This document shows positions 32,781-42,017 of a stretch of DNA of 64,000 nt, one piece after another; the stretch's first letter is position 1; the number at the start of each line of letters is the position of its first letter. The position numbers were made by a program, and so were the translations under genes. The stretch spans positions 2,463,777 to 2,527,776 of the forward strand of contig NZ_CP019335.1 of NCBI RefSeq assembly GCF_002813915.1. The letters are read 5' to 3'. This stretch comes from Tenacibaculum sp. SZ-18. Its GTDB lineage: Bacteria; Bacteroidota; Bacteroidia; Flavobacteriales; Flavobacteriaceae. Below the pieces are notes generated by a model, which was given only the letters and a program-made list of their open reading frames with translations, did no database searches and had not been told where the DNA came from.

Positions 32781-34934
32781 TCAAAAATCAAATCGATAAT
32801 TCATTTTAAAAGCAACTCCCCAATTTGTTCTATTAAAGTTTTTATCAAAATTATTAGTCACTACGAAATAGACATAGCTTAAAGGCTTGTATTCCCATTG
32901 TAATCGACTATTCACATTAAAGTTATTTCGTTGATTGTTGTATTGAACATATGTTGTCCAGTTCAATCTATTATTAAAAAATATTTGCCCCGTAAACCTA
33001 CTTAAGTGAAATATTTCTTTTCCTAATTCATTCAAATCAATAGAATTCAAATCATGGGATAATTCCAAATTAGCAAAAGGCAATAATTGATAATTAACAT
33101 ATAATCCTCCAGAAATCTTTTCACCTTCATAAAACCTTCCTTTTTGAAAATTTACACGATAACGTAATTGTTGATTATTTGCAGAGTTATACCCAACTTT
33201 TACATTCCAATTTTGATATCTTTTCAGTAATAAGGCCTTACCATTTCCCAATACATCAAATCCATATTTTAAATCAATATCATCATAATTAAGCGCATAA
33301 TAAACTGCAGATAAATCTTTAAAGAAAACAGCAGAATTTAAAAAATGACTCATTTGATTTACACTTCCATCATCATCAAAATAAGTATTATTACTATAAT
33401 TCAAATATCGAATTGAATTCAATTTTCTCGAACTATTATAAAACTTTGTATACTGTAAATAACTTGAACTTTGATAATAACCTTCTCTAACTACAACATC
33501 ATTAACCGCATCATAGGTAAATAATCTTGGAGTAAAACCAACATCTGTAATATAATTTTCTTCTACTTTTTTAACGGAAAAGCCTCCTTGTAAACCACGA
33601 TCGTTATAGTCTATTCCAAGATTTAAGAATTTATTACTTCCTGAACTTTCTGGATTAAAACTCATTGCGGTATTCGCTAAACCAATCCATTTGTTATTTC
33701 CAGATTTAAAATTTAAGTTTACACCAGCAACTCTATTATAATTATCAATAAAACTAAAACCATCTGTTTCTTGTCTATTAATCATAAACGCAGTAGTAGT
33801 AAGCTGTTTCGTTAACTGCTGCTCTCCAACTACAACGGAATAATTTTGAGCGTTCATATTTTCATTTTTGTTGGTTTGAACATTCATTACTCCTATTCTA
33901 GTTTTTTGAGCTACATTCCCCGATAGTTTTAAGCCGAATTGAATTTCATTCTCCGTTCCAATTTTTCTTGAATAAAACGGATTTACATCAGACGTTCCTA
34001 AGTTTGCAAATAAATCTGCATTTTCTAAAAAGAAATTTCTTCGTTCTGGAAAGAAAATAGAAAAGCGAGACAAATTAGTTACCTGTTGATCGACATCTAT
34101 CTGAGAAAAATCAGGATTAATTGTCGCATCCAACTTTAAGGAAGAAGACAAATTGTATTGAACATCTAAACTCGGCCTAAAAGTAGTTTCATCATTACTA
34201 TCTACATTCTGATAATTTAAAGTAACCGAAGGTGAGACTGCAAACTTAGATTGAACAGTTTCTGGAATTTTCTCTAAATTAAAACTTCTAGTAAATCGTA
34301 AATCAAATGTTGGATAATTTCTGCTTAAATCAGTAAGTATCGTCCATGAGTTATTTTTAATATCTCTTACATAAAATTGCATACCAAAGGTGGTATTTTC
34401 TTTGTCAAAATTTAATGCTTTAAACGGAATAGCAATTTCATACACCTTATTATTACCAACAACTGTTGTTTTTGTCTTCCAAACGGCATTCCAACTAAAA
34501 TTTAAGCCGTATCCCATCTCATTTCGTTCTACTAAAGCATCAACTTGTGTTCCGTACGTATTTACAGCGAATAAGTTTCCATTTTGTTGTTGATGCTGAG
34601 TATCTAAAACCATTACAAAAGCGTCACTTATACCAATTGAAACATCTCTTTTTAAGGAACTCACTTGTTGTTTCGCTGTTGTATCGTGATAAACTGCACC
34701 TACAAATAGGTATTCCCCATTATGAAAAATCTTAACCTCTGTTTGATTTTCAGCCAATCCTTCATCCGTTGGTAATAGATTATGAAAATTTGTATGAATA
34801 GGAATTGACTTCCAAACCAATTCGTTTAAACTCCCATCAATTTCAATGTTTACATCTCTAAAATGTATCCATGAATCTTGAGAATAAGTGACAACATTTA
34901 ATAACGAAAACAAGATTAATAGGATATTCTTCAT
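32781..34934 (-). CDS. DUF5916 outer-membrane-type protein
   Basis: 717 residues from the ATG at 34934, which starts a clear signal peptide (MKNILLILFSLLNVVTYSQ); a start at 34949 would overlap the upstream gene. N-terminal carbohydrate-binding family 9-like domain (about 20-205), then DUF5916, a long region of alternating amphipathic strands with many Asn and Tyr, as in an outer membrane beta-barrel, ending in the aromatic residue F. Function not known. 1 bp separates it from the upstream NTF2-like gene (TAG-C-ATG), so the two are coupled. Confidence 0.85.
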   Translation of the reverse strand: MKNILLILFSLLNVVTYSQDSWIHFRDVNIEIDGSLNELVWKSIPIHTNFHNLLPTDEGLAENQTEVKIFHNGEYLFVGAVYHDTTAKQQVSSLKRDVSIGISDAFVMVLDTQHQQQNGNLFAVNTYGTQVDALVERNEMGYGLNFSWNAVWKTKTTVVGNNKVYEIAIPFKALNFDKENTTFGMQFYVRDIKNNSWTILTDLSRNYPTFDLRFTRSFNLEKIPETVQSKFAVSPSVTLNYQNVDSNDETTFRPSLDVQYNLSSSLKLDATINPDFSQIDVDQQVTNLSRFSIFFPERRNFFLENADLFANLGTSDVNPFYSRKIGTENEIQFGLKLSGNVAQKTRIGVMNVQTNKNENMNAQNYSVVVGEQQLTKQLTTTAFMINRQETDGFSFIDNYNRVAGVNLNFKSGNNKWIGLANTAMSFNPESSGSNKFLNLGIDYNDRGLQGGFSVKKVEENYITDVGFTPRLFTYDAVNDVVVREGYYQSSSYLQYTKFYNSSRKLNSIRYLNYSNNTYFDDDGSVNQMSHFLNSAVFFKDLSAVYYALNYDDIDLKYGFDVLGNGKALLLKRYQNWNVKVGYNSANNQQLRYRVNFQKGRFYEGEKISGGLYVNYQLLPFANLELSHDLNSIDLNELGKEIFHLSRFTGQIFFNNRLNWTTYVQYNNQRNNFNVNSRLQWEYKPLSYVYFVVTNNFDKNFNRTNWGVAFKMNYRFDF

Positions 34935-34935
34935 G

Positions 34936-35361
34936 CTACTTATTCTCATCTACTCTTGTTGCCGTTTTACTAATAATACTCCATTTTTCACCTTTCTTTT
35001 TCAATAAGAATAAATCAATGTAAACCCATTTTCTGTCTGAACCTGCGATTTCAACCTTTGCTGTAGCTATATCTTTAATGATATCTACTGCTAAAACTCG
35101 CCCTTGTCTACCATTGAACTCACCTTCTTTTTTACCCTTAAAAAAATCAGCATATTCATCAGGCGAATATCGTTTGAAACCATTTTTTGTAGTTAAATAA
35201 AGTGTCGCATCAATCGTGAATGCATTTTTAAGTTGTTCCTTCCAATTATAAGAACTACCATCAATATAATTTTGTAATGTTAGTTTTACCTGATCTATCT
35301 CAGATTGTCCTAATAAAATTTGAGCAAAAAATAACGTGCATAACAATACGGTCTGTTTCAT
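34936..35361 (-). CDS. NTF2-like secreted protein (lumazine-binding-like family)
   Basis: 141 residues; signal peptide to LLGQ (about residue 19). The mature part fits the NTF2-like 'putative lumazine-binding' family: VKLTLQNYIDGSSYNWKEQLKNAFTIDATLYL, then DEYADFFKG and a C-terminal beta strand KWSIISKTA. These bind small ligands; enzymatic role uncertain. It precedes the DUF5916 gene with a 1-bp gap. Confidence 0.82.
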   Translation of the reverse strand: MKQTVLLCTLFFAQILLGQSEIDQVKLTLQNYIDGSSYNWKEQLKNAFTIDATLYLTTKNGFKRYSPDEYADFFKGKKEGEFNGRQGRVLAVDIIKDIATAKVEIAGSDRKWVYIDLFLLKKKGEKWSIISKTATRVDENK

Positions 35362-35455
35362 GAATTTTGAATTTAAATTTTATTCAAAACTCATAAAACT
35401 AGTATGTATCAAAATGATAATTTATAATTCAGGTGTCCTAAATTATAAAACTGGA

Positions 35456-36496
35456 CTATAAAAATTGCTTTTGAAATTGTGAAGGAGTTTGACCAACTTC
35501 TTTTTTAAATGTTGCGTAAAAATTTGATTTAGAAGAGAATCCAGATTCAAAACCAATTGCTTCTAATGTAAATTCTTGATTTTCCTTTAACATTCTCTTT
35601 GCTTCTTCAATTCGATATGAATTCATGTAAGCGGCAAAACTTTTACCCAAATTATCGTTTAATAATTGTGATAATTTATGAGGAGTTATATCAATTTCTT
35701 TAGCTATATCAGATATTTTAATACTTGTATTCTTATATAAATCGTTCTTTTCGATAAGTTTCTTTAATTCTATTAATAAACTATCCGCTTCTGAAGCAGC
35801 TATTTTCTTTTCTGCATATTTCTCAGGAATATCTTCAAAAATATCTTCTCTTTTTTTCTTTGATAAAAAGAAAATTAACAAAGCGTAAAAAACAATTGAA
35901 AATGTTATTGTTCCAATAAAATATAAGTAAAATAACCCAACAATATAGGCTGTAAAAATTAACAGATTCGATATAAAAACTCCAATCAACCAAAGGTCAA
36001 AAGTAGTAGCTTTTTTTGCAATTAACTTTGGAAACACATCTTTTAAAACATATGCTGATAGTAACAAATATATTCCCCAAACTGCATAAATGAAATACAC
36101 AAAAAACGTATTCCAAAAAGAACCATTTGTTTGGTATGGAAAAACAACTCCAACTCCAATAATAAATACAGAGAGAATTATAAAGGCTGCTTTCCAATTT
36201 TTAGGAAAAACTTTGGTTTGCTCCAGTGACGAGCGTAAATAATAATACAAACTAGCTCCTATTAAAAAACAGGCTGATAAACCAATTTGTATTAATGCTA
36301 TATTCCTTTCTTCTCTAGGTGTAAATATGACATAGAGAGATTTACCAATTCTCATACTAAGAAACAGAACTAAAAGTCCAAATAATAAGTTTTGAACTCT
36401 TCCTTTTCTATTAAAGAATAAAAAATAAAGAGCTACCAAGAAACCATTAAAAACTCCTAAAGCACAAATAAAAAATAGTATAGGATTGTCAGACAT
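35456..36496 (-). CDS. membrane-anchored AraC-family regulator
   Basis: 346 residues. Six to seven membrane helices fill residues 5-215; an AraC helix-turn-helix pair lies at about 250-345 (DITPHKLSQLLNDNLGKSFAAYMN, FESGFSSKSNFYATFKKEVGQTPSQF). This layout makes a one-component membrane sensor-regulator. Target genes unknown; possibly the genes just downstream on the same strand. Confidence 0.9.
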   Translation of the reverse strand: MSDNPILFFICALGVFNGFLVALYFLFFNRKGRVQNLLFGLLVLFLSMRIGKSLYVIFTPREERNIALIQIGLSACFLIGASLYYYLRSSLEQTKVFPKNWKAAFIILSVFIIGVGVVFPYQTNGSFWNTFFVYFIYAVWGIYLLLSAYVLKDVFPKLIAKKATTFDLWLIGVFISNLLIFTAYIVGLFYLYFIGTITFSIVFYALLIFFLSKKKREDIFEDIPEKYAEKKIAASEADSLLIELKKLIEKNDLYKNTSIKISDIAKEIDITPHKLSQLLNDNLGKSFAAYMNSYRIEEAKRMLKENQEFTLEAIGFESGFSSKSNFYATFKKEVGQTPSQFQKQFL

Positions 36497-36874
36497 GTAG
36501 CAATAAAATTTCGACTAAAATAAAAAATGATTAAAACAAAGTCATTTGATTTGATTGATTTTTATCGGACCAACATTAATCTAGAGATGGGATAATTCAA
36601 TTTTTAAAATACTAATTTATCTTCAACTTGAATTGTATAGCTTATTCAATAAAATTATTCTATCCTCCTATTCTGGTTCCGAATCAAGAATCATCTGAAT
36701 AACCTCCATTGCAATCATTAATCTGACTTCATGAAAATCGTGTATTTTAAATATGAAGACCTTTAAAACAGCAGTAAAAAAAGAAGATTGAATTGCTTAT
36801 CTTGATAGATTATAAGATCAAATTTTTCAACAAAAATCTACATTTAATTGAGTTGTACTAATTAAAAATTAAAT
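36497..36874. other. 378-bp intergenic region between the AraC regulator and aroC
   Basis: No complete gene seen. A start-less minus-strand frame of 42 codons at 36668-36796 reads ...KIHDFHEVRLMIAMEV... and ends SEPE; it looks more protein-like than random sequence, so it may be a gene remnant. Nothing else was found. Confidence 0.4.
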
Positions 36875-37936
36875 TTAGGCCTTCCTAGTTCTATTTAACA
36901 ATAAAAAATCAGCTAAAACTAAAGCCGTTAAAGCTTCAACAATGGGTACTGCTCGCGGAACTACACAAGGATCATGACGACCTTTACCTGTAATTTCAGT
37001 AGCTTCACCTTCTGAATTAATTGTATCTTGATTTTGCATAATAGTCGCTACAGGCTTAAAAGCAACTCTGAAATAAATATCCATTCCGTTAGAAACTCCA
37101 CCTTGAATTCCCCCAGATAAATTAGAACGTGTAGTTCCATCTGGATTAAAGATATCATTATGTTCCGATCCTTTCATTTTTGCGCCACAAAATCCACTTC
37201 CAAATTCAAATCCTTTTACAGCATTTATAGAAAGCATCGCCTTACCTAACTCGGCATGTAACTTATGAAAAATTGGTTCACCTAAACCTACTGGTACATT
37301 TTGTACAACACAAGTTATAGTTCCTCCAATAGTATCTCCGGCCTTTCTGATTTCTTTAATTTTAGTTATCATTTCTTTCGCTGTTCTTTCATCAGGACAA
37401 CGAACAATATTACTTTCCGTTTTGGAAAAATCCAAATCTTGATATGGTTTGTTCATAAAGATTTCACCGACAGACGAAGTAAAAGCGTTAATGCTAATTT
37501 GGCTTAAAAACTGTTTTGCTAAAGCACCGGCTACAACCCAATTTGCTGTCTCTCTAGCCGAAGTTCTGCCTCCTCCTCTATAATCACGAATACCATATTT
37601 TTTATCATATGTATAATCCGCATGTGAAGGGCGATATACATTTGTATTGTGATTGTAATCTTTACTTTTTTGATTGGTGTTTTTTATAACAAATCCTATT
37701 GGTTGCCCCGTAGATTTTCCTTCAAAAACACCTGATAAAAACTCAACTGTATCTGGTTCTTTTCGTTGTGTAACAATTTTTGACTGCCCAGGTTTACGTC
37801 GATCTAATTCTTTCTGAACAGCCTCAAAATCGATTTCAATACCAGCAGGAAAACCGTCAATTACGCCACCAATTGCCACTCCGTGTGATTCTCCAAAAGA
37901 AGTTAATCTTAGTAAATTTCCGAAAGAATTAAACAT
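36875..37936 (-). CDS. aroC: chorismate synthase
   Basis: 353 residues, normal length. Makes chorismate from EPSP using reduced FMN. All signatures are here: LTSFGESHG at about 9-17 with the catalytic His, [23 protein letters not shown] (about 102-124), SNGMDI (FMN region) and GRHDPC near the end. It supplies chorismate for aromatic amino acids and for the menaquinone genes menD and menB in this window. Single-gene unit. Confidence 0.97.
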   Translation of the reverse strand: MFNSFGNLLRLTSFGESHGVAIGGVIDGFPAGIEIDFEAVQKELDRRKPGQSKIVTQRKEPDTVEFLSGVFEGKSTGQPIGFVIKNTNQKSKDYNHNTNVYRPSHADYTYDKKYGIRDYRGGGRTSARETANWVVAGALAKQFLSQISINAFTSSVGEIFMNKPYQDLDFSKTESNIVRCPDERTAKEMITKIKEIRKAGDTIGGTITCVVQNVPVGLGEPIFHKLHAELGKAMLSINAVKGFEFGSGFCGAKMKGSEHNDIFNPDGTTRSNLSGGIQGGVSNGMDIYFRVAFKPVATIMQNQDTINSEGEATEITGKGRHDPCVVPRAVPIVEALTALVLADFLLLNRTRKA

Positions 37937-38181
37937 AAACTCAGCTTTTAAAATTTAAAAGAAACGAAGGTAAGTATTTACTAGAAAATTAAAGTCTTTT
38001 CATTTTAGAAAATACCACTATTCTTCAAGAAAAATAAATTCAGTTTAAAAACAGGAAGTATCTCATAAAATTCAATTGAATATTTAAAAACTTAGGATTT
38101 GACTATTAACTATTTAGAGTACAGTCTCAAAAAAAGTTTCAAAAAAAACTGTTTTTCTTTTCGTCAATTCAAAAAGGTTCC

Positions 38182-38189
38182 TATCTTTG
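38182..38189 (+). promoter_or_regulatory. -7 box of the tRNA-Ser promoter
   Basis: TATCTTTG, exact TAnnTTTG, 30 bp upstream of the tRNA 5' end. The -33 element is weak (TTTTCG about 20 bp upstream). Confidence 0.65.
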
Positions 38190-38219
38190 CATCCGCAAAC
38201 GAGAAATCGTGAGCAGACT

Positions 38220-38304
38220 GGTGAAATGGCAGAGTGGTCGAATGCGGTGGTCTTGAAAACCATTGACTGTAACAGGTCCGGGGGTTCGAATCCCTCTTTC
38301 ACCG
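38220..38304 (+). tRNA. tRNA-Ser(UGA)
   Basis: 85-nt cloverleaf. Acceptor GGTGAAA pairs with TTTCACC, discriminator G; anticodon TGA at 38254-38256; a long variable arm typical of serine tRNA; T-loop GGTTCGAATCC. CCA is not encoded. A strong terminator follows. Confidence 0.95.
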
Positions 38305-38306
38305 CG

Positions 38307-38334
38307 AAAAGCTTCAAGTTTCCTTGAAGCTTTT
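38307..38334 (+). terminator. terminator of tRNA-Ser
   Basis: 12-bp perfect stem (AAAAGCTTCAAG, arms 38307-38318 and 38323-38334), 4-nt loop, T-run at its end. Confidence 0.88.
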
Positions 38335-38352
38335 TTGTTTTATACTATTACT

Positions 38353-38634
38353 GTGAAAAAGTATTTCCTTACCCTTACTCCACTTTCAATAATTGTTGTT
38401 GCGATTATTACTATTTTACTTTTAGACATTCCAAAATTCAATCTTTATGTCTATTATCATCAACATCTCGTTACATTTTTAAATATAATATTCATTATAG
38501 TAACAACCATAAATTTGATCATCGCTTTGAAAAATAAGCTATATACTAAATTCGCCTTAAATCTTGTTGCATTTTTAGTTTCACTTTTACTTCCTATACT
38601 ATTACTTTTAGGAATACTGTGGCAAATTCATTAA
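38353..38634 (+). CDS. small hydrophobic membrane protein, unknown
   Basis: 93 residues from a GTG at 38353 (VKKYFLTLTPLSI); the same frame extends back through the tRNA but that part cannot be coding. About three membrane helices (residues 5-25, 38-60, 68-90). No recognised family. The gene after it (38669) is another small membrane protein, and the frame's Ile/Leu/Lys composition is normal for this genome. Confidence 0.5.
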   Translation: MKKYFLTLTPLSIIVVAIITILLLDIPKFNLYVYYHQHLVTFLNIIFIIVTTINLIIALKNKLYTKFALNLVAFLVSLLLPILLLLGILWQIH

Positions 38635-38668
38635 TTTTATTTGACATATTTTTGATTGACAAGAATTA

Positions 38669-38986
38669 ATGAACACTTTAATGAAAAAATCCAGTAAAGC
38701 CTCTATTATTTTTTTCAGTATAACCATTTTTCTTGGCATAATCATGCAAATTGATTTATACATCGGCTTTATGAAAGCTACAGGAAAAACAAAAGCTCTA
38801 TATGGATTAAAACATTTAAATCATTCTATTCTACCTTATGCCATCGCTTCATTTGTTTTGGCTTTGATTTTTGCTTTGACTTCCTTATTTCTGAAAGAAA
38901 AATTGAAAAACCTAATTACTCCAATCATACAAATGATTATTGGTTTTTCAACTTTAAAACTACCTTTCTGGTTATGGCTCTCCTAA
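38669..38986 (+). CDS. small membrane protein, unknown
   Basis: 105 residues (or 101 from the Met at 38681, MKKSSKASI). Three membrane helices: about 12-32, 50-72 and 80-102. Motif LYGLKHLNHSILPYAIASFVLAL between helices. No recognised family. Part of a run of small membrane proteins after tRNA-Ser. Confidence 0.6.
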   Translation: MNTLMKKSSKASIIFFSITIFLGIIMQIDLYIGFMKATGKTKALYGLKHLNHSILPYAIASFVLALIFALTSLFLKEKLKNLITPIIQMIIGFSTLKLPFWLWLS

Positions 38987-39110
38987 CACAATCAACCTTT
39001 TCTACTACCTACTGACTGCCCAATTATATCATATCCTACTTGCGTATTCAGTTTTAAAAAGATTATGTTTACACGCTTAATTTTCTTAGTTTTACAACCA
39101 AAAAATTATT

Positions 39111-39254
39111 ATGAACGGAAAACATTTCTTCCGCAATTTTTTAATGTTGCTATTATTAGCATCATTACTGCTTACTTTTACAATCAGTCACTCTTTTATT
39201 TATTTAGCTTCGGCTTGTGTAATTGCCATAGCAATCACTTATATAAACGATTAA
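39111..39254 (+). CDS. tiny membrane protein (47 aa), unknown
   Basis: MNGKHFFRNFLMLLLLASLLL..., one long or two short membrane helices, ends YIND. Too short to place in a family; a different frame over the same DNA (39065-39271) is less plausible because it lacks a consistent hydrophobic pattern. Followed by another 52-aa membrane protein 19 bp later. Confidence 0.45.
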   Translation: MNGKHFFRNFLMLLLLASLLLTFTISHSFIYLASACVIAIAITYIND

Positions 39255-39273
39255 CCAACAACCTTCCATAAAA

Positions 39274-39432
39274 ATGAATCACTATGTTTACTTATACGGT
39301 TTTTTAACCGCTATAATAATTGATATTTGCATCAAATACTTTATAACCGAGCACTACCAGAAACTGGCTAAAAACACTTCTAAAATCATTATGATCTTAA
39401 CGGTTGTTTTATATGCCGCTTTTATTTCTTGA
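39274..39432 (+). CDS. tiny membrane protein (52 aa), unknown
   Basis: Begins MNHYVYLYGFLTAIIIDICIK and ends TVVLYAAFIS: one membrane helix at each end and a short charged segment between (EHYQKLAKNTSK). Unknown. Coding is inferred from the ATG, hydrophobic pattern and tight spacing to neighbours; the stop lies 35 bp before the POT transporter start. Confidence 0.5.
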   Translation: MNHYVYLYGFLTAIIIDICIKYFITEHYQKLAKNTSKIIMILTVVLYAAFIS

Positions 39433-39467
39433 CTAGAATATTAAACCAAAGAATAACCCTAATTAAA

Positions 39468-40685
39468 ATGCAAAAAATCCAAGACCAAAAACACTCAAAA
39501 GAGACTTTTCTATATGTTTTAATGAACACATTAGAAAGAGCATCTTTCTACGGACTTCGAGCTTTACTAGTATTGTACATGATAGGAGAAACGTTAAAAA
39601 TGGAGCACAATAAAGCTTTAGAGGTTTATGGTATATTTTTTACGTCTATTTTATTTTCAAAAATTCTTGGTGCTCTATTAGGAGATTTAGTTATTGGAAA
39701 TAAAAAAGCTATTATTGCAGGCGCTCTCTTGCAAGCTTTAGGAGCATTTTGTCTTTATAATTCTTCAATCAATAGTTTATATATTGCTATATTTTTAGTA
39801 AGTCTTGGTTCTGGATTTTTCACCACAAACTTACATTCGAATTTCGGAAAACTTTATGTAGAAAAACTTCAATTATCTGATGCTGGATTTACTATTATGT
39901 ATTTATCAGCCAACTTAGGTTCCTTTTTCGGAATACTTTTACTAGGCTCTTTTGGCGAAAATTATGGATACAACAACGGTTTTTTGGTAATTGGTTTCTT
40001 AACTCTTTTATCAATTGTACCAATTTTGTTTATTAAAGAAGGTTCAAACCCCCATAATCTTAATATAAATCAAATCTCATTTAAAAGACGTTTAAAGGTA
40101 ATTTTATTGACATTTAGTATTATTGGATTATTTTGGTCTTTATACCAACTATCTTCGTCTCGAAATTCAGAGTTAATATTTCAATTCCGCGAAATTTCTG
40201 CACTGAATATCTCCAGCTATCTATGGAATTCATTGAGCGCAATGTTCATACTTCCAATTAGTATTGTTGCAATATTAGTATGGACTTTCTTTTATATCAA
40301 ACAAACGTACAAGTTAACTTTTGGTCTTTTATTCGCCTTTATATCGTTAGGATTACTGTACTTAATCCCAGAAATTCCTAAAGAAACACATGTCTATATC
40401 TATATCTCCTCTTTACTATTATTCTGCTTCTCAGAAATACTCATTGCTCCAGTAGTTCAAACCACATTAGTAAAATATGGGAATCCAAAGTACTTAGCTA
40501 TTTTAATGAGTTTTATTAGCGTACCTGTTAGACTATTTTCGTTATTAGTAATCCCTTTTGAAGAAGAATTAACAGGTTCAACGGATGTAAGTTTCAATGT
40601 TAGTTTTATTGGAATTGCTATAATAACTCTTAGCCTTATCTCTTATAGTCTATTGATAAATAAAAAGACTAAAAAAAGTCATTAG
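39468..40685 (+). CDS. POT-family proton-coupled oligopeptide transporter
   Basis: 405 residues from the ATG at 39468; an upstream in-frame TTG would overlap the preceding small gene. Major facilitator fold with about 12 helices; the POT signature ERASFYGLRALLVLYM (near 22-37) with E22-R23-x-x-F-Y-G motif is clear. It imports di- and tripeptides. 35 bp after the tiny 52-aa gene. Confidence 0.88.
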   Translation: MQKIQDQKHSKETFLYVLMNTLERASFYGLRALLVLYMIGETLKMEHNKALEVYGIFFTSILFSKILGALLGDLVIGNKKAIIAGALLQALGAFCLYNSSINSLYIAIFLVSLGSGFFTTNLHSNFGKLYVEKLQLSDAGFTIMYLSANLGSFFGILLLGSFGENYGYNNGFLVIGFLTLLSIVPILFIKEGSNPHNLNINQISFKRRLKVILLTFSIIGLFWSLYQLSSSRNSELIFQFREISALNISSYLWNSLSAMFILPISIVAILVWTFFYIKQTYKLTFGLLFAFISLGLLYLIPEIPKETHVYIYISSLLLFCFSEILIAPVVQTTLVKYGNPKYLAILMSFISVPVRLFSLLVIPFEEELTGSTDVSFNVSFIGIAIITLSLISYSLLINKKTKKSH

Positions 40686-40919
40686 AACATATAATACAAA
40701 AATACTTTGTTGTTCAGCGGTTAATATAACACTAGTATAATTGATAATAAAAGCTAATAAGTACAAAAAACTGAAGCTTGCAACTTCAAATAATAGTTAG
40801 ATTTATGATATTTTTCATGTAACTAGGGAAATCAAAATCACAGAACTCACTCATTTTCAATTATTTTACTATTTTTACGAATATAGTTTGTAAATGTCGT
40901 TTAATTATCTCCAATTAAG

Positions 40920-42017
40920 ATGGGCAAAATAATCTCTATTTGTAATCAAAAAGGAGGCGTTGGTAAAACTACTACCTGCGTTAATCTATCTGCTGCTTTA
41001 GGAATTCTTGAAAAGAAAGTTCTTGTGATTGATACTGATCCTTTAGCAAATGCTTCAACATCTTTTGGATTCTCTTCTAAAAAATTGAACAATCCATCTT
41101 TACAACACATGGACCTCACTTCGGTTATTAGAAATAATATTATATTAACAAAATCTCCTAATGTTGACTTGCTTCCTTTTATAGAAGATTTAAACCTTTT
41201 TAAACGTACATCAGAAGTTTCAAAATTCAATAAAGCAATACAATCAATTCACAAATCCTATGACTTTGTAATTATAGATTGTGTTCCTTTTTTCAAAGCA
41301 AAGAATTTAGACATTTTAACCTGTTCGAATTCGGTTATTATTCCTGTACAATGCGATTACTATGCTTTGGAAGGATTGCATAAATTTTTAAAGACCATTC
41401 GTTTCACTAAAAAAAACTTAAATCCAGACTTACACATAGAAGGTTTTTTGTTGACCATGTATAACAAGCGATTAAAACTCTCTAATCAGGTAGCGCATTA
41501 CATGCGTGAGTATTTCAATGATTTAGTCTTTGATAGTATTATTATGAGAAGTTCCAAAATTACGCAAGCCCCAGGTTATGGACAAAGTGTTTTAGAATTT
41601 GATATCAATAGTGACGGAGCGCAGTGCTACCTGCTTTTAGCTAGTGAAATTATATCGAAGGAATCTGTTAAGTTAGAAACCCCAATGATTCCAGAAGAGA
41701 AAGAAAGCATGTTTAATAACAAGCAACTTTCTAAAACTACTCATGACGAAGTCACGGATGACTCTATCTTTCAAAAGGTATTACAAGCTACAACTTCGAT
41801 AGAAGAAAAATTCAATACTTTGCCTAAAAACTTTGACTCCTTAATTAATAGACAAAAGGCATACGTAAAAAATAAACTAGGAACTTGTTATAAAAATCAC
41901 CTAGGAAAAGTTTGGGTGTACAAAATAAATAAGAGCAAATTATTCAAAAAGAAATTTTTACATATTTACTTTAAAAATGATAGTGTTTCGCACTACAGCA
42001 CCAAATGGTTTAGTTAA
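40920..42017 (+). CDS. orphan ParA-family ATPase with C-terminal extension
   Basis: 365 residues. ParA/Soj domain at 1-255: Walker A KGGVGKTT (11-18), IDTDPLANAS (38-47), and Walker B VIIDCVPF with Asp120, where the usual P-P following Cys is V-P. A C-terminal part of about 110 residues (from about 255), with an acidic/helical linker and a basic aromatic end, has no match I know. No ParB gene is near. It may position DNA or protein cargo, but role is unproven. The end overlaps the convergent Ppx/GppA gene by 4 bp. Confidence 0.85.
   Translation: MGKIISICNQKGGVGKTTTCVNLSAALGILEKKVLVIDTDPLANASTSFGFSSKKLNNPSLQHMDLTSVIRNNIILTKSPNVDLLPFIEDLNLFKRTSEVSKFNKAIQSIHKSYDFVIIDCVPFFKAKNLDILTCSNSVIIPVQCDYYALEGLHKFLKTIRFTKKNLNPDLHIEGFLLTMYNKRLKLSNQVAHYMREYFNDLVFDSIIMRSSKITQAPGYGQSVLEFDINSDGAQCYLLLASEIISKESVKLETPMIPEEKESMFNNKQLSKTTHDEVTDDSIFQKVLQATTSIEEKFNTLPKNFDSLINRQKAYVKNKLGTCYKNHLGKVWVYKINKSKLFKKKFLHIYFKNDSVSHYSTKWFS

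Noticed and set aside
38114-38317. Minus-strand frame of 67 residues
   Set aside because: It covers the tRNA-Ser gene and its promoter; the peptide is a translated tRNA complement.
38263-38352. N-terminal part of a longer plus-strand frame starting inside tRNA-Ser
   Set aside because: The frame reads through tRNA and terminator; coding is only plausible from the GTG at 38353.
39065-39271. 68-residue plus-strand frame
   Set aside because: The overlapping frame at 39111-39254 is more consistent as a membrane protein and keeps tight spacing with the next gene.
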